Shown: positions 1 to 13,640, counted from the first letter of the stretch. The stretch: DNA of 64,000 nt from Albula goreensis (GCA_022829145.1 CM040742.1:46392682-46456681); one strand, 5' to 3'. Numbers and translations are program-made. Notes: a model not told the origin generated them from the sequence alone.

Positions 1-2656
1 TCACGCACTGGTAATGTTTTTAGTTTTTATTTCCTTGACTTTATCATGATATTGTTTCTGTATAAGTAATGCCCTTGGTCAGGATTTAGTGTAACTTTTC
101 CCAAGCTTTTATGATTATTAACATTGTAATTGCTTGTGACATTTGCTTTTATCGTTTGCAGAGGTTAATTTTGCATCCAAATGAACTGCATTAGAGCATG
201 ATAACTAATCACCAATGAGCCCCAAAAAGGCCCGAGATCCTCTAGGCATTGTTGCTCTTCACAAGCGTAGGCAGATTTTATAAGCAGTTATTTCAGATTA
301 AATAAGATGGACACAGTGGACAAAATCGTTGCTGATTCCCGTCCGTTTCAAATAGCACTTCTGACTTTTGTGAAAGGCATGTACTTTTATTGTACGCAAA
401 CCAAGTATGTGCATTGAGTAAGATCAAGGGAAACAACCAGTCTATTCGAAAAGCTAAACGTCATATTTAGAATAGCGCATGATAAGAATCGATAAAGAGG
501 AAAGGGGACAATATTGCACGCTACACACTCGAGTTGAGATCCATTTAAAACACCCTCCCGGACAGACTTTAGGTAAAGGCAGGTATTTCATTATTAAACT
601 TATCCGAGTGTGCCGACTGACGTGAACAGACAGCCCTCAAACAAACAGAGGAACAAACAAACGAAGGAAGCGACACATGAGAAAAAACGCGTCAGAGCGA
701 AGGTGGAAGGCGTCCTCGTAAGGGGGTGTGGGTGATTCGTCAGTAGCCCGGGTAATTAATGAACTCCTCATGGCTGCGAGATTAACGATGTCAGCCACCC
801 CACCGCTCAGTTGATTAATTACTACTGAGCCTGGGTCACTGCCCCCCCCACCCTCCCTTATTTGGGCACGGTGCTCAAAGCAAACAAGGATGTTTACATT
901 TAAAGACACAGGGAGATGCTCCTGGCTGGCTCTCAGTTAAAAGTGACACAGAGCCACCCCCCATTCCCCCACCTCCAGAAAACTGGCCAAACATTTTGTA
1001 GGAAGCTGTTTTACAACGGTGATAACTGCCTCCAATTTACCCCCCCTCCCCACCCAAACCAAACCCCCCTTTGGCACTCTATCTAAATCCAAATTCATCC
1101 CCTACAAGGGCTTTGGATAGACAGCCGGGCGTTCGGATGCGGCGGCATAGGTACTGGTGACCATTGATAAAGCTTATTTGTATTAGGCCTTCGAGACCCG
1201 CTAATACCGGTTTACTCTCGACCCATATCAGACGGCACTGATTATAGACTGCTGATATCTCGCCAAATCCAATCTGTTCACTGGAATAGAAACATAAACT
1301 CTTATCCTATTGAGGAGATAAGGCTTGGTCATCAACCCCGATGTCTGTGCATTTAAATGCTTCTCAGCACTTTCACGGGTGTCATTTGTTTGTTTCTGCG
1401 CCATAGCTTAGTTAAGTTCTAAACTCTCGTTGGTGAAGAGGTCGTTGATTATTTTCTGCACTTGCTAGGAGAAACCGTTTAATGAACAGCCTAATGAAGT
1501 AGTCCCAGCAAAAGTGGTCGACTTACCCTCCCAGATTAATAGGGAAGTCAGTTCAAATGTCAAATAAACGTTCTATTTACAACCAAACATTTCAGCACAA
1601 TGTAACAAGTTAAGAACAACAACATAAAAATGCATCTGCTTTTATCAGAGAGTTGATTTCTTTTTCTGTTCCGAGTTGCCATCCTGTCCATGGAATAAAC
1701 AACTCTATAATAAAAAATAATAAATCACTTGAGGGAAGTTAAAGGCTCTTTGACTTTCTTAAGATCGTGTTACACCACTGTGTTTCAATCCCACAGCACT
1801 GCCAAGCCCTTCATGGTGCTTTAATAACTTATTTCTGTTTTAACCTCCACAGGATCAAGACTAAGTATGCACCCAAATCCAACAGATTTCTTTGTGTCAT
1901 CTGCATGCCGCAAGGATCAGAATAAAACATTCCTATGAAAATAACAAATAATTAATGTTTGTTCTGTCATCCCATTCAGCATGGAAGTGTAAAAGTGAAA
2001 AATAGGTGAAAATGAATCATTATTTTATGTGTTCAATTTTTTCAGAAGTACAAAAAAACATGCTAAAGCCTTTTTTTCATATGCTGTTTTCATTGGGCTG
2101 ACAAATATTCCCTGAGAGCATTGTGTTACACCAGCTTTAAGAGCCTTTTTTATTCCAGTTTGAGGCTGCTGAATAGATGAGGAACAAGAATTATTTATAC
2201 AGATCAGTGCTACAGTGAGAGCGTTTCACTTAACTTCTCCTTCATATCAAAGCCAGCTGGGGATGAGAAAACGACAAATACATCCTTGTACTGGTGTTCC
2301 CACATCCCTTCTGTACTTTGAAGGTGGTCTGATGTTGGTTTTTGAAATTACCAATCAAAGTCTGATCCATGGAAAGAGTATTTAAAAAAAAAAAAAAACA
2401 AAACAAAACTGTGGCAGCCATTGTCTAAGTGCTGCGTGTTTGTCATTTTACCCCCGTTGAAGGGGGAAGCTTCATACGTCAGCAAACCTCTATCTGAGAT
2501 CGTCAGCTGTACTGCCGTAAAGTCCTGCTCCAGAGCTGTCAAGCAGGGGCTTTTTAGGGAGGGATCCAGGCTGCAGAATGTCAGCGCCATCACATGGCAA
2601 ACAAGTGTAACTGCAATGCAGAACAAGCTTTTATGAGGCAAGCACCATCAAGGCCC
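1..2656. other. Gene-free flank, left edge
   Basis: No open frame here looks like a protein and I see no exon with convincing splice sites. The stretch is mostly AT-rich, with GC-rich patches around 640-1180. The patch near 738-832 contains two TAATTAAT boxes in an imperfect inverted arrangement and could be a conserved noncoding element. The 90-codon open frame on the minus strand at 637-909 has no domain or repeat and is probably chance. Confidence 0.6.
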
Positions 2657-2765
2657 TTGTTCATAAAGCGTCTAAGGTGGGAGGGCTGATCTGGGATCAG
2701 TTTTTCGATTACGCATCCTAACCTCATCCATTATGAGCCATAAGGCCATAACTGATCCTAAATAA
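2657..2765. mobile_element. Small palindromic MITE-like repeat
   Basis: A short element begins with a 'ttcataaagcgtct' end followed by 'ctgatctgggatcag', and finishes with 'aactgatcct'. A second copy with the same end motifs lies at 41181-41298. Repeats with this end motif are familiar to me from many teleost genomes, but I cannot assign a transposon superfamily from sequence alone. Confidence 0.5.
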
Positions 2766-4293
2766 GCAATTTGACTCTGATAGTCTTTGTGGAATCTGGA
2801 CGCTAAGCAGGATAGGTTACAATGGACAGTCACAGCTTACTTCCGTGGAGGAATTTAAAATATCAGTTACAATATGCTGACCAAAACAGAGCCATGAGTG
2901 AATGGAGACCCCATGTAAGGACATCAGACATGTGTGCCCAAACCTGCATTTGGCTCATTTACATAAGCTGTGGAGGAGTAAGTGGAATTTAAACATTTAA
3001 ATGCTGAAGAAAAGAATTTAATGTGAGTATAGACTTTCAACCAGTTCAGAATTAGTTTGCACGTGTGTATGTGAAAGACTGCATGTGCAACAGTGTGTGC
3101 ATTCATGCATTCTTGTGCACGTGTGTGAGTATGCATGCACGGGTGTGTCCGCGCGCGTGTGTCTCTGCGCGCATGTGCATGCGTACCGTGTTTGTGTGTG
3201 TGCACGCGCATGTGCGAGTGTTAGTGCGTCTGAGTGCGCTTTATGAAGGTGCACATAGATATTCATGGACAGCAGTCTAATTTTACGGAGCGGCAACGAT
3301 GCAACACTGATCTGCGCTTCTCCAATCTTCGGCTGCGCAGACACGAGTCACACTCTCCAATCACAGCAGCTCCCCGCAGACCGAATGACAAAGATAATCT
3401 GCAGCCTTCGCGTTCGCCGATTACATCTCCCGCGTCTCACCGGGGAACTTTACATTTTTCCAAATGAGATATCCCGCCTGCACAAATGCTGCGGCCGCAT
3501 GTCAGCAGCTGTTAAATAAGCCGTGCGCCCCAGCCATTCATCCTACTTTACGCCCTTAATACTACGCCTGCTCCACCATAAAAATCTCATTTTCCACTCT
3601 GTGGAGGTAAATGATCTCTCTGGATGATCTCTTTGCGCACTTAACAAACCTTCTACTAATAATAAAAAAAAAACTTCTAAAGAAATGCTGAAACACTTTT
3701 TCCTGTATTTTCTATGGGAACATTTTTTCCCCCAAGAGGAAAAAAAAGTCTAGGTTTTATTTGGGTAACTTTTGTTCAACTATTGATTTTCTGCATGAAA
3801 TCTATACTTGCTTGTGAGTTTATTTTATCTGAAATGCATTAGATGGAAAAAGCAAAAAAAAAAAAAAAAAAACAGATGTCAGACTACTGAACTGTGCTTA
3901 GTGCAATATTAGAAGGTTTATCTCTATATGTTGCTGAGGACAGCTGGGAATTCAGTCTGGAAAAAAACAATGGTCTTTTATGTATTTCAAATCCGGAAAT
4001 GTTATTTTAAAAAAAAAAAAAAACAACCAAGAAACTTTGCCTCTTGGTTCTCTGCTGTGCCATCCATAACCGGAGCAAGGAGCACAGCTTCAATGCAGGG
4101 CTAGCATTGCCCATAGGAAGGGCACTTCACCAAATGACACACTCTCCATCCTGTTAGCACCCGTTGCACTGCTGGAGTTAGCGTAGCAGTTAACCTGAAT
4201 ACCCTCACTTCTTCGGCTCCTAACTATCATCACGTTCATTACTATTAAAGTAATGGCCCATTACTGCCTGTGAATAATAAGGCTAAGGGTGGT
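2766..4293. other. Gene-free; GT-rich alternating tract
   Basis: No gene seen. Positions 3060-3245 are a degenerate GT/GC-alternating tract with short CG-alternating cores, the kind of sequence that can form Z-DNA. Open frames read through it on both strands give His/Thr- or Cys/Val-rich low-complexity peptides and are artefacts. A moderately GC-rich patch without exon signals follows at 3280-3560. Confidence 0.55.
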
Positions 4294-4344
4294 GCATAGC
4301 ATAGCATAGCATAGCATAGTATAGTATAGTATAGTATAGCATAG
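4294..4344 (+). repeat. Pentanucleotide microsatellite (ATAGC/ATAGT)n
   Basis: About ten tandem 5-bp units: first an ATAGC block, then an ATAGT block, then a return to ATAGC. It lies directly upstream of the 47-bp minisatellite. Confidence 0.9.
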
Positions 4345-4370
4345 AGCAAAGTACAGAATTGTATAATGGT

Positions 4371-5237
4371 TAGGGAGCTGGGCTTGTAGCTCAGAGGTTA
4401 CAGTGTAGTATAATGGTTAGGGAGCTGGGCTTGTAGCTCAGAGGTTACAGTGTAGTATAATGGTTAGGGAGCTGGGCTTGTAGCTCAGAGGTTACAGTGT
4501 AGTGTAATGGTTTGTAGGGGTTAGCTGGGCTTGTAGCTCAGAGGTTACAGTGTAGTATAATGGTTAGGGAGCTGGGCTTGTAGCTCAGAGGTTACAGTGT
4601 AGTGTAATGGTTAGGGAGCTGGGCTTGTATCTCAGAGGTTACAGTGTACTATAATAGTTAGGGAGCTGGGCTTGTAGCTCAGAGGTTACAGTGTAGTATA
4701 ATGGTCAGGGAGCTGGGCTTGTAGCTCAGAGGTTACAGTGTAGTATAATGGTTAGGGAGCTGGGCTTGTAGCTCAGAGGTTACAGTGTACTATAATAGTT
4801 AGGGAGCTGGGCTTGTAGCTCAGAGGTTACAGTGTCGTATAATGGTTAGGGAGCTGGACTTGTAGCTCAGAGGTTACAGTGTAGTATAATGGTTAGGGAG
4901 CTGGGCTTGTAGCTCCGACGTTACAGTGTAGTATAATGGTTAGGGAGCTGGGCTTGTAGCTCAGAGGTTACAGTGTAGTGTAATGGTTAGGGAGCTGGGC
5001 TTGTAGCTCAGAGGTTACAGTGTAGTGTAATGGTTAGGGCTGGGCTGGGCTTGTGTAATGCTCAGAGGTTACAGTGTAGTGTAATGGTTAGGGAGCTGGG
5101 CTTGTAGCTCAGAGGTTACAGTGTAGTGTAATGGTTAGGGAGCTGGGCTTGTAGCTCAGAGGTTACAGTGTAGTGTAATGGTTAGGGAGCTGGGCTTGTA
5201 GCTCCGACGTTACAGTGTAGTATAATGGTTAGGGAGC
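4371..5237 (+). repeat. 47-bp minisatellite derived from a SINE head
   Basis: About 18 head-to-tail units of 47 bp. Each unit contains 'ggttagggagctgggcttg' followed by 'tagctcagaggtta'. The latter matches the RNA polymerase III A-box pattern of tRNA genes and of tRNA-derived SINEs. Units differ at a few positions, for example gtagtataatgg against gtagtgtaatgg. The same unit in opposite orientation makes up the arrays at 21.6-24.3 kb, where it is joined to a recognisable SINE, so the minisatellite is best read as a tandemly amplified SINE head. No B-box is present in the unit, so functional tRNA genes are not expected. Confidence 0.9.
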
Positions 5238-6654
5238 AAACTAGTCTGTACAGACTATAATCTAAGGGACTCTGGCTAACATAAAGCATACTATTTCCCT
5301 GCCCAGCTGTATTTCCTTTTCCCAATCATTGTCTAATTGCACAGACAAGGTTCAAATCTGTGACGATAGCACCCCCCCCTTTTTTTGGATGGGGAGGGTT
5401 TTTCAGTATCTTTACTGTGTGAACGTCTCTGATGCTGAATATTCCAAGCATGTAAAAGTCAAGTGAGATTGACAAAGTGAGAAAAGTTAGCTTTGCAAAC
5501 GATCCAGTGTGAGTGCCTATGTCAGGGCTGATCGGCTAAATACCGCGTGCGGCAACCCGAAAAGTTTCCCTGGGTCATAGTCTCCCTCCGCTCCTCTGCT
5601 GGGCATTTCCACTCCGACAGCCCTGCTGACGACGGGCGGTTAAAGATTCATGCGTCTGTCTCACACTGACAATGCAGGAGGAAGCTGCGCTGAGGCCGTA
5701 CTCTGCAGTGATGAAAATAACCAGACATGAATAATCCATACCTAATAACGCTTCCATTATCATAGATTGCTGCAACTTCCAAAAGTTGTTTTTCCAAAAT
5801 TTTTTTTTTATTTTTTGTTGCAAAGTGCCTTCAGGAAAAAATAATTGGTCTAAATGCAAATGTAAACACATCGAAATAGAAAAAAATCTGTGGAAAAATT
5901 ACACAGCATTGTAGCTGCATTAATTAATCAGATCCCCTTGAGAACAGGACATTTCGCTTAAATCCATAGTGACAGCATCCTGAGAGGATTGATAAAATCA
6001 TCCAGTTCCTCTTTTATAAAGAAAGCACATTTGGAAATGCCATCCCTGACCAGTGTTTTTGTATAGTTTTTACAATTTAAAGGGAGGTTTGTTTACCTTA
6101 TTATTATTTTAGTATTTGTATTCTATTTCAGTTATTTATTACATCTTTTTAATTGAGATTATTATTCTCGTATTGATTTTTACATCTTGGCACCCATCTT
6201 CTGAAATGTACTTGAGTGCAGCGGTTGTTTGAGCCCTTGGTTGGAGTCCAGGATTTTCTGGCTTCTTTATGGGAGCCAGACAGTGAGAGAAAGCTCAGTA
6301 ATTCTGAGAGTTTGAGTGTAACTGGTATAAAGATGAAGCCCGGGGGAAACTGCATTATGTAAGGCTATTTTGAGGGTAACAGAATGTTGCTGCGTTCGAA
6401 ACATTAAAAATACAACAACGTCTGACTTTGCTTTGTGTGGGTAGAGTGACAAACCCCATTTGCTTCTGCTCTGTGGAGCACCACAGCTAATGTCAGTGTA
6501 AGCAGGGACATCGTTTTTAACACAACATATTTTAAGGTTTGGGTTTTTTTGTTCTGCACAATTATCGGGTCAAATCCTTCATTGTGCAGAGCAGGTGAAC
6601 CGGTGAGGAGGAAACCATTCAAGTTATTGATTTCATAATCAGGCATTAAGGTTC

Positions 6655-6658
<4 letters not shown>
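5238..6658. other. Gene-free stretch
   Basis: No exon, RNA gene or transposon recognised. Short open frames on the minus strand (98, 68, 61 and 80 codons) lack domains and overlap one another in different frames. Confidence 0.55.
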
Positions 6659-6691
<33 letters not shown>

Positions 6692-6701
6692 GGGGGGGGG
6701 G
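6659..6701. repeat. Homopolymer T then G tract
   Basis: About 32 T residues are followed directly by about 11 G residues. The exact length is likely to be unreliable in any assembly. Confidence 0.9.
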
Positions 6702-9239
6702 ATTACATTAATAGTGTTTATCCTCTCTGAAAGTTAATGGTTTTTAAATCTAAAAGTAAATGGCCGGGAGTGTAGCCAAAACAAATATGTCTACTCATTT
6801 TAGGTGTATGCATGCATGGTCTTGAATGCATGTACAGATATACACACAAGTGCATACACACAGCCAAGTGCTCTATTAGTCTGTGACTGCTGACCAGCTC
6901 AATGTGCAGACAGGAAACAGGCTAGTCAGATATTAACTAAGCCTATAATTTGTCCTCTGGCAGTACAAGTCAGAAATATAAAACAGCAGCTTTCTCCCAT
7001 GAATAAATATTGCCCAAAGGTTTTGTTTTTATTTTACAGAGAAAACTAAAACCAAAGCTAACAGTATTTGTTTATAATTCGTGTTCCAGCCAGACCTCCT
7101 TGCAGTCCTTTGCAATGAAAACAAAAGAAAAGTTTGGTCTGAAGTGGCCAGGCCGGTAAAGTTTCACCACCGTTCTTCATCAATACACTGCAGCTATACA
7201 ATGGTAACCATGTCAACCATGCCAACCATAGCCTTGTCATTAATGATCAACTGTTTCATTCACTCATTAACATTTTAAGTATTTTTTTAGCTAACATTAA
7301 AACATATATGTATAAAAACCACAATGGAATATTTTCACATACATTTTAATTCATTTGGTGAGGACAAAACATTTGAAGATATCACCTACAGTGATAGGAT
7401 ATGTCTTAAAATAATCATATTTAGGGCCATTAAAAAGTGACCATATATTGAAACGACCACACCTGGCAAGTAACCGTGATATAGGCAACATAACACCCAA
7501 GGTGTCTGTTGTACGAATGTAAGAGACTTTTGGCGGAGGCAACTGCACTCCACTTCACATCGTGCAATTCTTCGCCTCAGCGTGACACTCGCCCCTTACA
7601 TTTGTTCAACAAACACCTCATCGGGTGCTATGCCTTACACATTAGCAAGGTTGACTATTAAATACATGTGCCTGAATTCAGCCAGATTAACCGGCTAATG
7701 TTATCAGACGTAGCCTTCTTAGAGCGGTTTGGCCTGTAATGCAGTAAATGGAGCACTTTATTTCCATAACTTATTCTCACTGGGAATGTCTCACAAAGTG
7801 TTTTACTTCAACTTTCTTTAATTTACTTTTCATTCAAAACTTTTTCAGTGCTTTTTTTTTGTTCTACCTCGGCCCGAAATAAACTGTTTTACTGGAGAAA
7901 TTAGACGAGTAACACTGATTTCGTTTGGCACGGAAAGCAGAGGCTCTCTGCATCGCGCTTTGATCCAGTCACCCTCGGGGTTGTCACAGAGACTCATCGG
8001 GGCGTTATGGTAATTCTGTGATTATGGAGCACTCTGGGTAATGAGGGCGTGGGCACACCTGGCTGCCACGGCGACGCCTAACGATGTCAACCCGGCTGGG
8101 GACTCGGAGCGGAGACTGATGGCAACTCATTAACCTTCCGCTGTGCTCTTCTCCTCTACATTCTGCACCTCGCACCCTGCACGTTTCGCCTGGCGGCCCT
8201 TCCCCATGCGCGGCCTCACCTGCCTGCCTCCTCTCGTTCGCTGCAGTATCTGAGAGGCCGTTACCCTCTGACTGGAGATGGCGGGATGGAAAGAGGAACC
8301 CACGAGTGATGAAGATGCTGTGCTTTTCTTGTTTAATGGCTGTTCTAAATTATTGATGAGCTTGGTGCCACACTATCTAATGTTGTTTTCTTTTCCTGGT
8401 GTTCAAAAGCTACACTTGGATGGTGTATCTGGCTAACGTGCTAACATTAGCTGCCAGTGCAGACACTCTCCCTGGTATCTTACCTCGTAACTATGAGCCT
8501 GACACACTGTGGAGTACATTGCGGCAAAACATCACCAAACTTTGTGGAAGTTATTCACTAATTAACTAGTGGTTAGTTACTTGTTCTGACTAAGCACGGT
8601 CTTGGCTTATTCACTATTCAGATCTTGAAAACACTCAAGCAATTCTCATGGAATATATGAACAGTCACAGACAAACTGGTCTGGGCCATTCTACTGCATT
8701 CTCAGATATATGAGACCACCAACATGCTTGCAGTCAACTAATGCCCAAAAAAATCAGTCCAGATTTATTTTATGTATACTTATTTTTCTATGATTGTATC
8801 TTTTGCTGAGTAACACATTTTAATAATAATTTTAGGGGTTTTCAGGTTTTACCATCATCTACAGGGGTAGGTACTTCAGATACGTATTGGGCCTGTGTGT
8901 GACAAGATTGACCATTCCAAATTATCAGAAAATGAAAAATGGGAATAAAAATTAAATTTTTACATAACGTAAACCACCTGGAGGGGGACTTTCCTATCTA
9001 TCCTCTGTCATATTTCACAGCATTTTCCTTTCTTTTTTTAAAAAAATGTCAAAATAGAATTTGTGAGTTCACCCAAGCATGGCCTGAGACAGGCAAACAA
9101 GAAAAAGTAATTCCAACCTCTGATCAAAATCAGAATAGAGGTGTGACCCTATTGACATACTACAAATAAGCAGAAATGCTGCAGAGGAGAGAAAACAGAC
9201 AAACAATCTTGCCCTGGACACCAACAGCTGCCTTCAAAC
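6702..9239. other. Gene-free stretch with GC-rich island
   Basis: No gene recognised. Positions 7900-8300 are GC-rich with several CpGs against an AT-rich background and could be a regulatory or conserved noncoding element. No start codon with a usable open frame and donor site was found there. Confidence 0.5.
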
Positions 9240-9452
9240 ATTATCTATAAGAATATTACAAACACTGGTACTAGTATTTTTATGCAAGTTACAAATATTA
9301 CTGCAAGTATTTCTAAGTATATTACAAACACTGGTACTAGTATCTCTAATTTGCTAGTATTTATAAAAATGTTACTAACACTTGTGGCATGTATAAGGAT
9401 CTAACAAACACTAGTACCAGTATTTAGTGCAATATTTTAAACTATGGTACTA
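9240..9452 (+). repeat. Degenerate short tandem repeat around ACTGGTACTAGTAT
   Basis: Three to four diverged units sharing 'acaaacactggtactagtat' or close variants, spaced about 60-80 bp. No coding potential. Confidence 0.6.
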
Positions 9453-10008
9453 GTAAGTAAAAAGGCTTGAAGGTGTAGCAAACTGAACGCAGTAATGATT
9501 CAACAGACTGCATGCACTTAAAAGTATGAGCATCAGTTTCTCATAAAATGCTCCTAATTTCAGAGCCATGATCTCGAATACAGCATCTGTATAACTTTAT
9601 TAACTTTATTAGGCATAGGGTTCCTAAAATCGGATTGGGACCAGCACGTTTCTGTTAATGGATTTGGTGCTGTTATCCACCCACTCTGTTGTGATACTCT
9701 GTTTTACATGTGACGACGTCCCATTGGTTTTAATGGCACAGCATACTCCTGGAAGTTGGGCAGAGTGAGAAACTGGCGAGGCTCAGAATGATTAGGCTAG
9801 CCCTGGGATATGTACCCTATACTGATGCGTACACTGTTTTTAATTGATCCAGTGCAGTCAAAGTTTGGGGAGGAGAGGGTAGGGGATGGCTAAGGAGAGA
9901 AAAAGCCAGAGAGAGAGGGTATCCTATTCCAAGTCTCACTGCATGCGCATTGAAGTAACTCAGGCCTCAAGGTGAAAGTGCTGTCTGAAGGTCGCGGTTT
10001 TGTTGTCA

Positions 10009-10119
10009 TGGAGGACACTCAGACCTGTATGGGCACGCCATCTGATACCGGAGAGGAAGACAGGCTCACCCGGCCAGCCGGCAGAGGTGCCGCATCTCCC
10101 GGCGGAGGACGGAGATCGG
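10009..10119 (+). other. Candidate orphan first coding exon
   Basis: An ATG with a good initiation context (G at -3, G at +4) opens a frame of about 37 codons that runs into a strong-looking donor, CGG|GTGAGACC. The stretch is GC-rich and CpG-containing compared with its surroundings. The peptide (begins MEDTQTCMGTPSDTGEEDR) is acidic and then Gly/Arg-rich, and I do not recognise it. No partner exon was found downstream, so this is either the first exon of a gene with a very long intron, an alternative promoter, or chance. Confidence 0.3.
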
Positions 10120-12863
10120 GTGAGACCTGTTCAGCTTGCTAAGCAGGCCATGTAGCCCTGAGGCTACTCCCACACGTTCTTGGGGGAATATGTTTTACCT
10201 TCCCCTCCCTCCAATACCCTTATCCCCCAGTTATTTCTGCATTGAATCCTGCCTGAGATGAATACATATGGTATGTTGGCATATCTCCATACATTACTGG
10301 CATCTGGGCTTGATAAATCTTTTCTGTCTTCTTCCTAAGGCATGCTGGAAGGTTCTGGTCATTTTCTCTGTGTCACACTGAATCGCAAGGAAGCACAGGA
10401 AGAGTTATGAGAAAAAATATGTCTAAAAAATGAAAATATAATATGACCAGGACACACTAACTCATTACTCACATGCTGTGCTTATGCCGATTGCTTCACA
10501 CATCTTGATCAGGCAAAAGGGGAAAACATTAGCAGCTTGGGAATAGGAGGGAAAAACCTTGCTTTCAAAACGTAAGCTCAGGTTGTGCTTTATTAATGTG
10601 GCCTGAGAGCAACGCGCATTATTCCGACTGTGATTTAATACATAGAAATAATATTCCTAGGGACATTATGCAAGGATATTTCAAACTCAATTGCCTCACA
10701 AAAGTGCAAAGACTATTTCAGCATTAATACTTATAAAACATATTTTTTTAAAAGGCAGAAAGTTGCTAAAGATTTATATTGGGATGAGAGTGTGGTATAA
10801 AGGGGTCGAGTAAAAAGCAATTACAAGCTAGGAAACAATTCACTAGTGGCGCAAGAGAAACTAAAATTCACAAGAAACTAAAAACAATATTGTTCATTGC
10901 TACTGCATGGATGTTAGCGTATAGCCATTTGAATCAACCAAACCCAGCTGTATGAGTTGATTGGAGCTTTGGGAGGCTGCCTTTTCGGATCTGACTATCA
11001 TAGAGTAATGTAGTTCTGTTAGAATCACATCCTAGAATCATGTTAATTCACCTTGTAGTATGTCGGTGTCAGTTACAGGCATGTTCACAAGCTTGTATTG
11101 TGAGACAGTGATGCAAACTTGGGAGGTGCCAACGAGACTCTACCGGCCACACAACATCTCTCTTACGCTGATATTATTTTCCCGGGAAAAATATGGCTGC
11201 CGACATTGACCTTGACCGTTTACCAAAACCAACCAGGGATTGGGGTTCTAAAAACACAGCCTGGAGGCATGAACAGGGCGCAACCAAAGCACTTCCTTAG
11301 CCTGGAAAATAGCGGTGGAAATGCGTAATTCACCTGCGTGCTCTAGCTCACCTAGCGTTAGCATCGTTAGCGCGGCGGAAGATGTTGACTGATTAGGAAA
11401 AAGCTGAGTAAAAGGCAGGGTGTACAGAGGACGGGCTCCCAGAAACAACTGATTTAATTCACAAGGATGTCATTATATCTGGATTAGCAGGATTTCAGTC
11501 GTCGTGTGAGGGACTGTGTGAAAAGTTTGATCCAAGTCCAACATGGCGGTGGGTTCCATATCCAGACCACACCTGTGATGCAGGAATTCTGACAGGCGTA
11601 CAATCTCCCTCTGGTAATGCAACAATAAAACCACAACTGCAGCCAAATTCATTTATTTATTTCATTTAGTTGACAGTAACAGGCAACAGTCAACACACAG
11701 TCACGTCACTGCAAGTAGAGCCAGATGTAATTCAAGAGCTGACTGGAATAATGGAAAATGTTGCAAAAATACTTTAAACAAAAAAAAAAATACAAAGGTA
11801 ACAGATCTTGTTTCTACGGTCAATGATTTCAAAATGTGGTGTCCAAAAAAGCAATATATTTTCAATGTGCACTGCAAGTATAGCTGTTTGAGCCTTCTCT
11901 GGCCGTGATTTGATCAGATTTGTGCTTTAACGTACAGCTGCATAGAAACTACAATAAAATTTGAACAACGGTTTTAGCCTGAACTGTGTCACTAGTTATC
12001 AAGCCTTAGCAGTGCTAAAGGAGATGTTTTCTGCTTTCTACAGTCTTTCTACATGCACAGTGACATGAAACTAATTATATTTTATATATATTCAAAATGT
12101 ATATTTGATGCTCTTAAGGAATTTTTGCACATACTGTATATCCTAATAAAATAAAATGTAGTTTTGCTGTTTCAGCTGCAAGTTTTCTTCTTCGATGAAT
12201 TTAGATGTTGAAAACAACAGAACCCAGCGGTCTTTTTAAAACATCGATAACGCAAGCCTCAGCATCTTCTGTCCTCAATAATTCTGGTGTTTCAGCACAA
12301 AGTAAAAGAAATAACATTTCTTGTAACAGTCTTGAGACTTCATAATGAAATGCGCTAAGGTCGGGAGAAAAAAGACACAGGGGGAAGGAATATTCGATTG
12401 TTCCGAGCTGCTGTACAAAGTTTTTTGTAGCTCTATTCTCAGCCCTGTCCTTTGGAAAAAGCACAGTGCGCTTGAGAGAGTTACAGTACAGTATAACTGG
12501 TCTGATTACATCAAGAAACGGTTAATACCTCAGTGATTTAGTAAACGCATATTGAAGATTGAACAACGTTACTTTTCTGGAACACGGAGAGTCTTCCAAG
12601 CAAACAGAAATCAGCGTGGGATCCCTCTAATGCTTTTCAGGGAGTTTTTGATCCTTTTGTTTTCCTAAACCCTCTGCAGTTCATACCCTCCCATGGCTAT
12701 CTGTAAAAAGCAGAGCTCAGGATGAGTGAAAAGACCATGCTGGGATTTAATGGGAGCATACTGGTATCTTTGGAGGCAGATATGAAATAAAATTACTTCT
12801 GCCTCAACTTTTCTGTTTCTTTAAACATGTCTTCGGAGTCTTAATTCCTGCATACTCAGAATA
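10120..12863. other. Gene-free stretch
   Basis: No gene recognised. Short overlapping open frames at 11119-11448 and 12201-12536 on both strands carry no domain, repeat or signal peptide that I can see. Confidence 0.55.
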
Positions 12864-13085
12864 TACAGACGGTTCCCGAGTTTCAAAGGTCTGACTTCCG
12901 ATTTTTGACTTTACGATGGCGCGATAGCGCCACTTTCAGTACAGTACTCAATAAATTACAGGATATATTTAAAACTTTGTTTTGAAATAGGCTTTGTGTT
13001 AATGATTTTGCCTAACTGTAGACTAATGTAAATGCTCTAAGCACATTTAAGTTTGGCTAGGATAGGCTATGATGTACAGCAACAC
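12864..13085 (+). mobile_element. Tigger/pogo-like nonautonomous element, end fragment
   Basis: It starts with 'cagacggttcccgag' and continues with 'ttttgactttacgatgg', then an AT-rich body ending near 'ggctatgatgtacag'. A second, clearly related copy lies at 14062-14288, and a longer relative with both ends at 18552-18885. The end sequences resemble terminal repeats of pogo/Tigger-type elements. The class assignment is from memory of such ends and is tentative. Confidence 0.55.
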
Positions 13086-13640
13086 TGTTTGAAAAAGTAT
13101 AATTTTACAATGGAGTCTCATCCAAGTGTCAAACTGCATTTTTAATGAAAGTGTTTTCAAAATGAATCATAACTGATTCAGCCATCTCCATTTCCATTTG
13201 TTGTGTGGCTATTGTCACACTTGGTCCCCTGGTCTATGTATTCTCAACACACAAAAGATATGCAAGAATTTTTTTTTCATATTCCATATCTTTTGTACTG
13301 AAATACTGTATATGTTTGCCTTTTTAAATTGATATTTTGAATGAGAAGCTTACATCACCAGTTCTCTGCTGTGTTTCATCACTCTGTGATCAATAATTAC
13401 CTTCAACTATACATAAAATGACTAAAACATGCTTATTTAATGTTGTAATAATGTAACATCCTGGTGTGGCATTTTTTCATCGGTTAAACAAACTGGAGGA
13501 ACTTTCAAAAGTCAACCAGGATAAGAACATACTTAAATGTAACAACATCATGTAGTAACTATCCAGATCAGCAGTAGAAGAAAAAAGTTTTTTTAAAAAA
13601 AAGGAGAATTGTGCATGGCCTTTTTTCAGCAGCGGCTCCA
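13086..13640. other. Gene-free AT-rich stretch
   Basis: AT-rich sequence with no exon or repeat recognised. The 70-codon minus-strand frame at 13477-13689 has no domain. Confidence 0.5.

Noticed and set aside
4371-5237. Cluster of tRNA genes (TAGCTCAGAGG in every unit)
   Set aside because: Only an A-box-like segment is present. There is no B-box or cloverleaf in the 47-bp unit, and its source is a SINE head.
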